From: an uncultured Eubacterium sp.
GTDB taxonomy: Bacteria > Bacillota > Clostridia > Lachnospirales > Lachnospiraceae
Direction of reading: 5' to 3'
Assembly (NCBI GenBank): GCA_910584345.1
Contig: CAJTZX010000052.1
Coordinates: 1 to 26,201, forward strand
Length of the DNA stretch: 26,201 nt
Shown here: one piece after another, positions 1 through 9,800 of the stretch
Numbering within the stretch: the first letter of the stretch is position 1
Layout of the letters: each line of letters starts with the position of its first letter
Translations under genes and position numbers: made by a program
Notes under the pieces: model-generated
What the model saw: only the letters and a program-made list of their open reading frames with translations
Database searches by the model: none
What the model was told of the DNA's origin: nothing

Positions 1-35
1 CAGAAAGTGCCTTGTACGTTATTTTATTCTTCAAA

Positions 36-60
36 AAAGTTGTAAAGTGGTGTAAATAAA
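36..60 (+). repeat. 25-nt element, inverted partner at 26143-26167
   Basis: The 25 bases starting AAAGTTGTAAAGTGGTGT match, on the opposite strand, positions 26143-26167 at 22 of 25 bases. The GTAAAGTGGTGTAAA-like word resembles ends of IS256-type elements as I remember them, but no transposase is present in the window, so this identity is a guess. It may mark the scar of a lost or neighbouring insertion. Confidence 0.35.
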
Positions 61-217
61 ATGTCCTTGATTTTTAAGGAAAAACACTTGACAAAACAGG
101 GAGGATATACAAAATGCTATAGGAAAATTACAGTTCTTAAACCTGTTTGTATACTTTAAAATAATTGAATTTGAGATATAGGACTTAAAAAGTTAGGAAA
201 TACGAAATTATTATATA

Positions 218-246
218 TTGACAAAAAATGAATAAAAGTATATACT
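218..246 (+). promoter_or_regulatory. sigma-A type promoter, TTGACA-N17-TATACT
   Basis: TTGACA at 218-223 and TATACT at 241-246 are separated by exactly 17 bases, giving a near-consensus vegetative promoter. It would start transcription near 253, leaving a leader of about 250 nt before the ATG at 503. No leader peptide or riboswitch fold was recognised in between. A palindrome overlaps its -10 box (see 244-256). Confidence 0.55.
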
Positions 247-256
247 GTAGTACAGT
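244..256. promoter_or_regulatory. operator-like palindrome over the -10 region
   Basis: ACTGTA-G-TACAGT is a perfect 6+1+6 inverted repeat lying over the end of the -10 box and the predicted start site, where a repressor would block transcription. The TGTA/TACA half-sites recall BlaI/MecI-type operators, but no such regulator is in the window. The 11-mer TGTAGTACAGT from this site recurs at 3145-3155 before the second DWPFG-motif gene. Confidence 0.35.
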
Positions 257-502
257 TATAAATATAGTATATCAAATGCGATTTTAATAAAGCATATCAA
301 ATTATATATAATAAATTGGATTAAATGCGACTTTAGAACGAGGCTTTCAGAAACGGAATATTGATTCTGAAACTAATTTAAAGTTATGGATAACTATTTA
401 TAACAAAATACTGTAAGACGATTAATCATGTCTTTTAAATGTTTACTGATATTTGACAATACTATAAAAGCGATTTATTGAAAATAAAAGGAGTGTGATT
501 TT

Positions 503-2647
503 ATGGATACAATGGTTTTAAAAACGCAACAATATTTAAATGCGATGTACTGTGGAAACGATGGTTATAATGTCATTGAAGAAAATGGACAGACCGGTTG
601 GACTACAATATATGCATTAACGAGGGCTTTTCAGATTGAATTAGGTATTACTTCAACTGCCGATAACTTTGGAACAACGACAACTAGAATTTTTAAGGAA
701 CAATATCCTAATGGGATTGCGCAACAAGATTCCAATGATACCGCTACAAGCAGGGTGTATGCGATAATTCAAGGTGCGTTATGGTGTAAGGGTTACAGTA
801 CAGGGGCATCGGGCATTACAGAACATTTTTATGGTGGCACGGTTCTGCTGTAAAAGCTTTAAAAAGAGATGCCAGCTATGAATCACCTGATTCCACAGTT
901 ACATTAAATGTAATGAAGGCTCTGCTTTTAATGAATCAATATGTAACATTGTATCTTCAAGGGGGCACTGACTTGATAAGAAGTATCCAGCAACAGTTAA
1001 ACCGAAAGTATGAGGATTATATAGGTTTAGCTCCTTGTGATGGGCTGTATGGTAGGGAAATGAATAAGGCGCTTATCCTTGTATTACAAGCCATAGAGGG
1101 GCTTTCTGTAGATAAAGCAACAGGCAATTTTGGAGATACAACAAAGGAGAAGTGTCCTATTTTGCCAGATACATCTGGAACTTTATCAGACAGTGTTATT
1201 GAGAAAGCGACATTTTTGCTAAAATATGCATTATGTTGTAACGGATATACGGTAAGCGTAAGTAGTGCGGATTGGAGTGAGACATTAGTATCAACAATCA
1301 AGGAATTTCAAAGAGATTTGAAACTAACAGTAACTGGAACGGCAAACATAGATACATGGATGTCTCTGCTTCTTAGCAAAGGTAATCCTGATAGATCTTG
1401 TGTTGCGTGTGACACACGGTTTGAGATAACATCAAGCCGAGCTGCGGAATTGAAAAATAAAGGCTACGAAATAGTTGGTCGTTATCTTACGGGTACTACC
1501 TTTAAGGTTTTGAGAGATGATGAGCCACAGAGAATTTTGGATAGTGGATTATATTTTTTCTCGATTTTTCAGGAATCCTCAACCAGTGTATCTTATTTTG
1601 TAAAAGAAAGGGGCAAAGCCGATGCCGAAAATGCTGTGAGAGCTGCTCGTAAATTTAGAATACCAGAGGGAAATGTGATTTATTTTGCGGTTGACTTGGA
1701 TGCGACTTCAGCGCAAATAACAACTTATATACTGCCGTATTTTTCATCTCTTCACAATAATATGGATTATTAATTATAAGATTGGCATTTATGGTACACG
1801 GAATGTTTGTACTCAAGTGTGCAATGCCGGATATGCTGAAACCTGTTTTGTGAGTGATATATTGGAACAGTTGTATGTTGATTGGTACACACCGTTATTT
1901 GAAGCTGCACCATCTACAGTACCGTATTTATCTTCTTCAGTACTTGCTGCTGGCATTACTAACTTTTTACGTAGTTTAGCTTATAATGATTTACTGTGGG
2001 ATCTCGCAATGTTTAAAGCGATAGATGAGGGATTCGTAAATTATGTAAAACAAGAAAATATGAATCTGTATAATTATTTTTATGATTATATAAAAGAAGA
2101 AAATTCTCTGCTGATTTCTGATGGAATAGGTGGTTTAATAGATTAAAAACATTTAGCTGCAACAACAGAATGTTATTTTTCTGCAACTCCTGCTCCTGAT
2201 TTCTGGGCAGGCTGGGGAGGTGACTTAGCGACAGCCATGTCAGATACAGATGCCTATGTTGCGGCCAATGGTACAAGCCACCAAGAAGCTGCAGATGTAA
2301 TTGTAGGTCATGCGAACCAATATAGTTTTTCATACGCTGGCTTATGTAGTGATGCAGATGCTATCAAACTTGCTGATATAATATCGGCATCCACATCAAA
2401 TACAAACGCTTTTTCTGAATCATTAAGAGACTATTATCAGAATTATATGCAAAATCGGTTCTCCTATTTTTTAGGTGACATCAAATGCGCTTCAAATCTT
2501 ACAGCGCTAAAAGAGGGAATTTATGAAAATATGACCTCCTTCCTTGAGAATATTGGTTTAATAAAGTTTTTAGGAGGCGAACCTTCAACTGAAGCAATTA
2601 GTGCGTGTTGCAATGCTTTTGCAAACTATATTTATGCAGAAATATAA
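503..2647 (+). pseudogene. peptidoglycan-binding + DUF1906 (Rv2525c-like) protein, broken
   Basis: Four reading-frame pieces (503-853, 913-1773, 1817-2146, 2237-2647) form one gene of about 715 codons. The N-terminal pieces look like two peptidoglycan-binding-like helical modules (for example the QQYLN...FQ..LG pattern). The centre is the DUF1906 glycoside-hydrolase-like barrel, with YFAVDLDA before position 1710 and NYKIGIYGTRNVC read in the next frame from 1772. A helical C-terminal region follows. One base seems lost near 840: after YGGT the sequence continues GSAVKALKRD in another frame. One seems gained near 1771, which restores the original frame. A TAA at 2144-2146 then interrupts an otherwise continuous frame into 2147-2647. 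The start at 503 has AAGGAG at 488-493, nine bases upstream. Family members are thought to act on or bind cell-wall glycans. Sequencing error is the main alternative to decay, but three lesions make decay more likely. Confidence 0.75.
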
Positions 2648-2748
2648 AATAAAAATATATAGCATGTGTGAGTTGATAAAACGCCAAGTTTCTACTAATA
2701 AGATACATAACAATGGAAAATAGCATAGCATTATATTAGGAGGGCAAA

Positions 2749-3096
2749 ATGAAAAAGAAAATATTAACCGCACTGCTAATAATTGAAACAGTTTTGCTAT
2801 TGGTCATATTAACTTTTGGACTTCTCTATTTTAACACTCGTAAAGCGGAAACAGAGGTTTATCGGCAGTCATCGGAGGATGGAAGTCAAAACGTAGTTAT
2901 ATATGAGGTCGGAGAACCAGATTGGCCGTTTGGCATTGCCCATTATAAAGTATATGGACCTTCAAATTTTTCTGTCGATGTTTCTGATGATGGAGGAAGC
3001 GGAGGATTTATTGTCGAATGGAAGGAAACTTCTGTAGTTATCACTTTTAGAGGTTCTGAACAGGAAGATGCAGTATACGAGCTTCCATTCAGATAA
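2749..3096 (+). CDS. membrane-anchored DWPFG-motif protein (DUF5412-like?), short paralogue
   Basis: 115 aa. An N-terminal hydrophobic segment (residues 5-27) acts as an uncleaved anchor or signal; there is no lipobox cysteine. A compact beta-rich domain follows, with the pattern SS.DGSQNVVIYEVGEPDWPFG at about residues 43-63 and a C-terminal YELPF. The start has a strong TAGGAGGG at 2736-2743. The next gene (3189) encodes a longer relative with the same domain, so the two are tandem paralogues. Function is unknown; the domain recurs in Clostridia as small exported proteins. The DUF5412 link is from memory and uncertain. It follows the broken DUF1906 gene by about 100 bp and may have been its partner. 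Confidence 0.7.
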   Translation: MKKKILTALLIIETVLLLVILTFGLLYFNTRKAETEVYRQSSEDGSQNVVIYEVGEPDWPFGIAHYKVYGPSNFSVDVSDDGGSGGFIVEWKETSVVITFRGSEQEDAVYELPFR

Positions 3097-3144
3097 GACC
3101 AATTTTGATTAAAGCATCACTTTTAACGATGGCAATTTTGCAAA

Positions 3145-3155
3145 TGTAGTACAGT
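3145..3155. promoter_or_regulatory. TGTAGTACAGT, copy of the upstream operator-like motif
   Basis: Exact 11-base match to 246-256, located 34 bases before the ATG at 3189. No clear -35/-10 pair was found around it, so a regulatory role is only suggested by the repetition and the position upstream of a gene. Confidence 0.25.
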
Positions 3156-3188
3156 AAACTTCAAATATAGAAATGGGGGTGTATAGTA

Positions 3189-3914
3189 ATGAAAGGGAAA
3201 GTGCTAAAAATCTTGCTAGTGGTCGAAACGATTGTTATTGCATTGGGTTTATTTTGTTTTTGTGTTTTGACACATAAAAATACGGAACTCTTTCGTGAAA
3301 ATTCACCTAATGGAGAATGCGTTCTGTATATAGAGGAAATTGGAATGTCGGATTGGCCTTTTGGTGCCGACCATCTTGAAATTACACTTTATAAGAATAC
3401 ATCCCCTGATCAAAGTGTGTCTTTTGGCGTGGATGTCCGTAATGATGGCGCACATAATTATGAAATAACATGGTTGGATGATGGTGTACAAATTGCTCTG
3501 AATGGGGAGGAACAACCTACAACTTATTATATTTTACCTTTTAAAACATTGGATAAAACAGAGAATGTGCAAGAAAGTACTATGTCAGAAGAAGCACAGT
3601 TAACTGGAGAGGAAACAACGGAAGAACACGAGATTTATATTCCATCTAGGGACGAGGTGCTGTATGCTAGAGATGTTGTGCTAGAAGGAATGACACAGGA
3701 GCAAATTGACAAACTGACGGAAAATATAAAAATAGCAAATCTTGCAATGGAAAATGCGTATTTGAATGAAAATATATTTAGCAAGTTAGATGATAAAGAT
3801 AGTTTTTGTTGGAATTATTTTGACGATAAAGGAGAAATTCAAATTGGATGGGAATATGATGGTGAGTATGATGAAATTAAGAATTACAATGTTATCAAAT
3901 ATAAAAATATTTGA
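3189..3914 (+). CDS. membrane-anchored DWPFG-motif protein with C-terminal extension
   Basis: 241 aa. Residues 1-28 form a hydrophobic anchor. Residues about 35-120 repeat the beta domain of the preceding gene (SPNGECVLYIEEIGMSDWPFG, then YYILPF). A polar, acidic linker (about 125-150) leads to a second region starting IPSRDEVLYARDVVLEGMTQ, which is helical and then Trp/Tyr rich near the end. That region looks like a separate module, possibly cut short, because the final residues (YNVIKYKNI) are low-complexity. The start follows GGGGGT at 3174-3179. The last 26 bases overlap the start of the next frame, suggesting coupling. Function unknown. Confidence 0.7.
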   Translation: MKGKVLKILLVVETIVIALGLFCFCVLTHKNTELFRENSPNGECVLYIEEIGMSDWPFGADHLEITLYKNTSPDQSVSFGVDVRNDGAHNYEITWLDDGVQIALNGEEQPTTYYILPFKTLDKTENVQESTMSEEAQLTGEETTEEHEIYIPSRDEVLYARDVVLEGMTQEQIDKLTENIKIANLAMENAYLNENIFSKLDDKDSFCWNYFDDKGEIQIGWEYDGEYDEIKNYNVIKYKNI

Positions 3915-4224
3915 AATATTCCAGATATGGGATATATTTTTTCTAAGTCTGGCAATGGGCTATGGATATTTTGTTATAAAGGCAGCATGGAAAGGTGTGC
4001 TTTATGGAGAAAAGAAAACAAGTACACGCAAACATTCTATATGCGTAAGATTTTCTTTTATATCTATAGGGATGATAATAATGAGCTGTCTGTATTGGCA
4101 GGAAGAAGTTTTTTTTAATGACCCGCAGCGTATTTCATTTGGAATATTTATAATAAGCGGGACTCTAATCGGGATATTTTATACAGTCAGTGTTTGGATT
4201 GATTTGTATAAGTCCAAAAGTTAA
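3889..4224 (+). CDS. small three-helix membrane protein
   Basis: About 111 aa from ATG 3889. The frame is open from 3790, but that earlier part overlaps the previous gene out of frame and is a shadow. Three hydrophobic stretches are clear: IFFLSLAMGYGYFVI, FSFISIGMIIMSCLYW and ISFGIFIISGTLIGIFY. Basic residues lie between them. The start is uncertain: there is no good ribosome binding site, and an ATG at 3862 or 3874 is possible; translational coupling to the upstream gene would explain this. It ends about 35 bases before a strong terminator, so it probably closes the left operon. No family recognised. Confidence 0.55.
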   Translation: MLSNIKIFEIFQIWDIFFLSLAMGYGYFVIKAAWKGVLYGEKKTSTRKHSICVRFSFISIGMIIMSCLYWQEEVFFNDPQRISFGIFIISGTLIGIFYTVSVWIDLYKSKS

Positions 4225-4257
4225 TTGTAAAAAAGGTTAATAGTGGGTAACAATACG

Positions 4258-4308
4258 AACCGGGAGTAAATCTGTATGACAATAACAGAACTGCTCCCGG
4301 TTTTATTT
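4258..4308 (+). terminator. intrinsic terminator ending the left-flank operon
   Basis: A 9-bp perfect stem (AACCGGGAG at 4258-4266 with CTCCCGGTT at 4294-4302) is followed by a T-rich tail (TTTTATTT). It separates the A+T-rich flank from the core cluster promoter about 55 bp downstream. Confidence 0.8.
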
Positions 4309-4361
4309 AAGGAACGGTTACGAATCCGCTGCCAGAAATCTAAATAGCAGATTCAGCACTG

Positions 4362-4390
4362 TTTACATTGTCAGTAAGGTATGGTATGAT
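4362..4390 (+). promoter_or_regulatory. promoter of the core cluster, TTTACA-N17-TATGAT
   Basis: TTTACA at 4362-4367 and TATGAT at 4385-4390 each match the sigma-A consensus at 5 of 6 positions with an ideal 17-base spacer. Transcription would begin near 4397, only a few bases before the ribosome binding site of the small membrane protein. This makes it the best candidate for driving the tubulin/VWA/GTPase cluster. No operator palindrome was seen over it. Confidence 0.6.
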
Positions 4391-4422
4391 TAACGGAAAA
4401 GAAAAAGGACGTGATCGGACAA

Positions 4423-4683
4423 ATGACGGAAATCATTTTACTTATCATGGGCTGTTCTCTCGCTCTGTTGTTTTTTATATGGCTGATTTTTGGAAGAAAG
4501 ATCACTTCCAAAACGGCTGCACTTCTTATGGACATCGGGTTAGTAGCGCTTTGCGCTGCCACGATCGTCTGCGGTCTGCTGCTGCGGCAGAAAAAATATG
4601 AAAATGCCGACGCTGAAAAAATCAAACAAACGAATACAGAGCTCTATACAGATCCATCAACGAATGAACCAGCAAATAAATAA
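4423..4683 (+). CDS. small two-TM membrane protein, first gene of the core cluster
   Basis: About 86 aa from ATG 4423. A GTG at 4411 is in frame but lies one base from the AGGA at 4406-4409, too close, whereas the ATG is 13 bases away. Two helices are visible (IILLIMGCSLALLFFIWLIF and a second starting AALLMDIGLVAL). They are followed by a polar, charged cytoplasmic or external tail of about 30 residues. No family recognised. It sits 69 bp before the secreted VWA gene, on the same predicted transcript, and may be a membrane partner of the system. Confidence 0.6.
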   Translation: MTEIILLIMGCSLALLFFIWLIFGRKITSKTAALLMDIGLVALCAATIVCGLLLRQKKYENADAEKIKQTNTELYTDPSTNEPANK

Positions 4684-4752
4684 ACAGGCAGGCACACATG
4701 TGAAACAGGTGCCAAAACTTGCACACAGAGGTTCAGATAGGGGGCTACAAAT

Positions 4753-6771
4753 ATGAAGAAAATAAGCAAAGCGGTCTGCAGTCTGCTGTTATTTGCCGCA
4801 TTTTTAATGGCGGTATCTCCCGCCTTGACCGTATCTGCAGCCGGTACAGGCAGTGTCAACAATATGAACGTCGTATTTGTACTGGATGGCAGCGGTTCTA
4901 TGTATACAACCGATAAAGACCAGCTGCGGTTTGAAGCATTGGAGCTGTTTTTAGGGCTTTCGACAGAATCAGGTAATTATATGGGCGCAGTTGTTTTTGA
5001 CGATCAGATTATTTTAAAACAGGAGATTCAGCCAATCCAGGGCAAGGCAGATAAAAGCGATTTGTCAGGAAAAGTCAGAAAAGCAGTCAGCAAAGGAGAT
5101 ACGGACATTGGAAGCGCGGTTTTGGAGGCGGTACGGATGTTGAAACAGTCTGGCAGTCCTGATCTTCCGTCTGCGATTATTTTGCTTTCCGATGGAAATA
5201 CAGATCTTCCGAAAGACCGGACAGGCGCAAAGCTGGCAGAATCCGAGCATCGTAAGGCCGCAGCGATTGATTATGCCAGACAAAAAGAAATCAGCATTCA
5301 TTCTGTCTGTCTCAATGCCAATGGCAAGGCTAAAAAAGAAGAACTGCAGGAAATTTCAGATGCAACAGGAGGAACGTGCGTAGAAGTCAAAAAGGCGAAA
5401 GATTTAAAAGACGTCTTCAATCAATTTTATAACATTATTTATTCTACAAAAACGACGAACCTTGTTGACACAAAAATACCAAAGAGCGGAGAATTAAAAG
5501 TGCCGTTTACGATTCCTGTAATAGGTGTCAAAGAGGCAAATATTATTATCAATACGCTGAATCCGGATACAACTTATAATCTGTTTCATCCGCAGGGATA
5601 TGGATATACGAGAGCGGAGCTGGATCAGATGGTCATTCGGGCGAAGACTTTTACTGTGATTAAAATTGAAAAACCGGAGCCTGGAGAGTGGGAATTGGTG
5701 GTACGCGGAGCACGCAGAGATCAGGTAAAAATAGATATGGTTTATAATACCGATTTGTCGTTGAATTTGGAAAAAAAGGAGAAGCAGACGAGCGGACAAA
5801 AAGTTTTGTGGGAGCTTTCTGTACAAGCGGCGAATGAAGGCACAGCGGTTACGAATGAGAAAGTTTATAAGCAGTATCCTTTTTGGGCAGTCGTGACAGA
5901 TCCGTCAACAGGCGATACGAAAAAGCTGGAGCTGTCAGCAGATGGCGCAAAGAGTGTGGCCGAATTTGAGACAGAGGGTTATGGAAAGTATAAAGTACAG
6001 GCATTTTGTGAGATTGACGATATGAAAGTCAGATCCAATGCTCTAACCCTTCAGAAAGCAAATACGTTACCGGAGTGGAAGAATCATCCTGTTGTGATTG
6101 AGAAAAAAACGCATCTGTTTTCCAAAAGCCTGTATACCGTAGATCTTAATACACTTGCATCCGATGCAGAGGACAGCAGTCTGGATTTTCAAATTGTAGA
6201 TTCTGGTTTTGGTGAAGAAGAGGTTTTTATTGAGGGTGGCTCTGAGCTAAAAGTGAAGATCAAATCATGTGGCAGCGGCAGTCTGACCGTAGCAGCAGTG
6301 GATCAGGCCGGTGCGGCTTCACAGGTTCAGATAGAAATACGAACATCTTCCATTACGGGAATCATTGTAATCAGCATGATTTTGGCAATATTGCTCATCG
6401 CGTTTGTATTATGTATTCCTATGATTCGGTCTTATCTGGCGGTAGTTCGCGGAACGATTCAGATTTTGACGTATGGCGAGGAAGGAACAGATATGCCGGT
6501 GACTTTTGATGGTGAAAAGGGCCGGATGATATTAGCAAGGCAGCTCCACCCGTCTCAGGACATTGGCATTCGTCTGGAAAAATGCTATTTAACGGCTGGA
6601 GAGAAAAATAACTGCATTTACTTTGTATCGACAGACGGATATTATTCAGACCAGGATGCCGGACAAAAGAAAAAGAAGATTTGTATTCGTGCAGGAATGG
6701 AAGTAAACATCAGCAGTGACATGGACTTTGCAAATGGCATGAGAATCGTTTATATGCCATATCAGCAATAA
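4753..6771 (+). CDS. secreted, membrane-anchored VWA-domain protein
   Basis: 672 aa. A signal peptide (residues 1-31, ending TVSAAG) leads into a VWA domain of roughly residues 37-225. The full MIDAS set is present: DGSGSM near residue 46, a Thr in GDTDIGS, and Asp in LLSDGNTD. Two or more beta domains follow (about 235-525). A single TM helix (about 535-556, IIVISMILAILLIAFVL) then leads to a C-terminal beta-rich domain of about 105 residues on the cytoplasmic side. VWA MIDAS domains bind protein ligands through a divalent metal. Start: AGGGGGCT just upstream of 4753. The tubulin-like gene follows 42 bp later. In the FtsZ-like system described by Makarova and Koonin a VWA protein is a fixed partner; this is the obvious counterpart. 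It could carry an external signal to the cytoplasmic polymer-forming components. Confidence 0.85.
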   Translation: MKKISKAVCSLLLFAAFLMAVSPALTVSAAGTGSVNNMNVVFVLDGSGSMYTTDKDQLRFEALELFLGLSTESGNYMGAVVFDDQIILKQEIQPIQGKADKSDLSGKVRKAVSKGDTDIGSAVLEAVRMLKQSGSPDLPSAIILLSDGNTDLPKDRTGAKLAESEHRKAAAIDYARQKEISIHSVCLNANGKAKKEELQEISDATGGTCVEVKKAKDLKDVFNQFYNIIYSTKTTNLVDTKIPKSGELKVPFTIPVIGVKEANIIINTLNPDTTYNLFHPQGYGYTRAELDQMVIRAKTFTVIKIEKPEPGEWELVVRGARRDQVKIDMVYNTDLSLNLEKKEKQTSGQKVLWELSVQAANEGTAVTNEKVYKQYPFWAVVTDPSTGDTKKLELSADGAKSVAEFETEGYGKYKVQAFCEIDDMKVRSNALTLQKANTLPEWKNHPVVIEKKTHLFSKSLYTVDLNTLASDAEDSSLDFQIVDSGFGEEEVFIEGGSELKVKIKSCGSGSLTVAAVDQAGAASQVQIEIRTSSITGIIVISMILAILLIAFVLCIPMIRSYLAVVRGTIQILTYGEEGTDMPVTFDGEKGRMILARQLHPSQDIGIRLEKCYLTAGEKNNCIYFVSTDGYYSDQDAGQKKKKICIRAGMEVNISSDMDFANGMRIVYMPYQQ

Positions 6772-6813
6772 TTGTCGTGTGTTTGAGAAATTGAGCAGAA
6801 AGGAAGAATATTT

Positions 6814-9800
6814 ATGGCGACATATGGACAGCTGTTGATTGATGCCGGCGGCGGTATTATTGACCGCGGCAAACAGTCTGACAGAAAAGACGGAGCATCG
6901 GTAATTCTGGGACTTGGAGGAACCGGAGCCGATGCAGTGATAAAATTAAAACAGGAAGTACACAAACAGCTTCGGCCAGATGATGCAGACGCGGTCATTC
7001 CAAGATATGATGCAGTGCGCTATCTGATTATAGATGCTGACGATTCGCAAATTCCACAATCTGCGTCTGTTTCTGATATTGATAAAAATACAGAGTTTTT
7101 TGCACTTTCCAATAGTTCGATTAAAAGTACGTTTGAAGCAAAAGAAATATTAAAGACAAGACCTGAGCTATATTGGCTGGACTATGAAAATATTTCCATC
7201 GATGAGGCAAGCAAAGGTGCAGGCGGTATTCGTCAGGTTGGAAGATTTTTATTGGTAGATAAAGGTGAGGCGTTATACGCAAAGATGAAATCGGTCATTG
7301 AAGGCGCTCTGACTGCAGCAAAAACCGGAGAGCTGGATATCCATATTTGCGCGGGACTGTCTGGCGGAACAGGCAGCGGTATATTTTTAGACGTCTGCTA
7401 TCTTGTACGCAGAATATTAAAGCAGATCGGGAAACAGGACGCGCGGGTCAGCGGATATTTTTTCCTTCCAGATGTCAATCTGTCTGTTCCGGTCATTCAG
7501 GAAAATCCGTTGATTTCAGCTTATATTAAAGTCAATGGATATGCTTCTTTACAAGAGCTGGATTACTGTATGAATTTTGGGAAAAATAAAGACAGTTTTC
7601 GGATGAATTATGGATTTGCGGCAGTAGATTCTGCAATGAATCCGGTAGATCTGTGCTATTTGATATCTACCACAGACGCGTCGGGAAATCGCGTACAAAA
7701 TGGCTATCCGTATGCGATGGGTGTTGTTACGGATTACATTATCAGCTTTCTCGCAAAAGAAACAAGCGGATTTACGCTGCAGAGCCATATTGCAAATCTG
7801 AATTCGATCAAAGAAGGCATCCATGTGCAGCATGGAGCAAATGTAGATTATCATATTCTTGGTGCATCGGTTGCGGAGATGCCGCTATCTGAGATTGCAA
7901 CTTATCTTGGATGCATGCTGTTTGAAAATTACAAGGAAATGTATCAAAAAGTTCCGGCAGAAAAGGAACGGGATGAGTTTCTTGTGAAAATGCGTCTCCA
8001 GTACGAAGATATTTTAAAAGAAATCTCGCATGGCTGTGCAGCTTCGATTACATTTGGAAAAGCTTATGATGCGAAAATGTACGATCAGGGCGGAGACCAT
8101 GCGTTCATAAAACGCGCCGAGCAGTATTTGTCGGATAATATTGGCATTTTGGAAAAAAATGCGAAAACAATGATGGAAGATTTAGGCGAATTTCGGATAC
8201 CGAAAACAAGCGCGTCTCTTATTAGCAGGACTTATAAAGGGTTGTTTGATTCTTTTGCCGTCAGCCTGGATTACGGGCCGTTTTATGCAGGACGGATGCT
8301 GGCAGGAGGCGACAATCAGAATCTCATACATGCAGTAGATGGATATTTGAAGAAAAATGGGGAGTTGCTGGAACACGAGCTGCGTCAGTCCGGACAACGG
8401 GAAGATGAATATCGCGATGCAAAGTTAAAAATGGAAAATACGAATTTCCTGAATAAAAAAGCACGAATGGAAAGTTATCTTCAAGCGCTGAGTGATTTGT
8501 ATATGAATCGGTATCGTATGGAGCTGTATAAAAATATGGACATGGCGCTGCAGGAATATAAACGGCAGTTAAGAAGGCTGAATCAGAACCTGTTTCGTAT
8601 TCTTATGAATGTTATGGATACGCTGCGGGAAACGTTTGAAGTGAATAAAACCGTTCTGCTGCAAAAAGGCTTACAAGACCACCTGTATACATGGAAAATA
8701 TTAACGATACCGGATGTAAAAGAAAGTCTGGAGCAGGAGATGAAAGAGCATGATCCGGGACAGCTCCTTTATCATTTGATGTTGACGTTGTTTGAGCATT
8801 GTGCGGTATGGATGAATCAGGATGAAAATGAAATACGCAAGCTGATTTCAGATTTTATTTTACAGGAATTTGATAAAGCAACAAGGCGAACGATGACAGA
8901 TTATTTGAAAGAAAAGTTCCATGTGGAAAATCCGGCTTTGCTTTCCGATGCGGTAGAAAAAGAAATTATCCGGGATAAACTGGGCAGAGATTCTACGCCG
9001 TTGTTTTGGAAAAATCCAATGTACAAAAACAGTATGGGTATGCACAGTTACTTGACAGTGCCGTTCGACGCCGCAGAGATGAAAACGGCTGCTGCAAACT
9101 TTACACAAAGGCAGATGGAATTTACGGTACGGGAGTCGCATATTACTGACAAACTATCTATGATGCGCTTTTACAGCGGAATTCCAATTTTTGCATATCA
9201 GGGGATTATGGAGCTGCAGCGGGCTTATGAAGAAGATAAAAAAGCGGGCCGGCATCTGTTTGAACGAGGAGATATCAACTGGAATCAGCTGCCTTCGCCG
9301 GTTCCTGACAGTTTTAAAATCGATTTGCCGGTGCAGCGGATTGTACAGCGCAATCAGACTTTGATTGAGGAATTTGAACAGGCGGAAACAGCCGGAGTGG
9401 TTGTAAAAGACGAGTATATGAACTGGAATATTTTAAAGACTGAAGATTTGGATATTTCTGCCTGGACAGAGCAGTTGGGCGGTGTTATGACAAACGGCAG
9501 AAACAATCCAAAAAAGATGCAGCAGATTCTTCCAAAGCTCAAGGAAAAGCTGGAATCTGCGGTAAAGAATGCATCGCCAGTTCGCATTGAGTATTTGAAT
9601 ACAGTATCGGGAAGCGAGAGACAGGTGATGCTGGATTTTTATCTGCTTGCTCCGGTATTAAATGATTTGGTTCATACCGAGTTGCAAAAAAGGACGGAAG
9701 CAGAACGTGAAATCAAACGTCTGGAACAGCTGATGCAGGATACGGTGGCAGAAAAAAGAGGGAAAAACGATTTCTTTAATGCCGTGTTTACAGGTGCATT

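Larger units (their letters stand above)
1..502. other. A+T-rich non-coding region upstream of the DUF1906 pseudogene
   Basis: No convincing coding sequence is visible on either strand; stops are frequent in all frames. The stretch is much richer in A+T than the core cluster. It holds a 25-nt element at 36-60 that recurs inverted at the right edge of the window, a good promoter with a palindrome at 218-256, and an imperfect direct repeat (the AAATGCGAYTTTA-like words near 274 and 326). A second, weaker promoter candidate (TTGACA at 453-458, or TATAAA at 463-468) sits just before the first gene. What lies upstream of position 1 is not visible. Confidence 0.6.

Noticed and set aside
253..502. 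Riboswitch or leader RNA between the first promoter and ATG 503
   Set aside because: Very A+T-rich with no stable stems or recognisable aptamer core.
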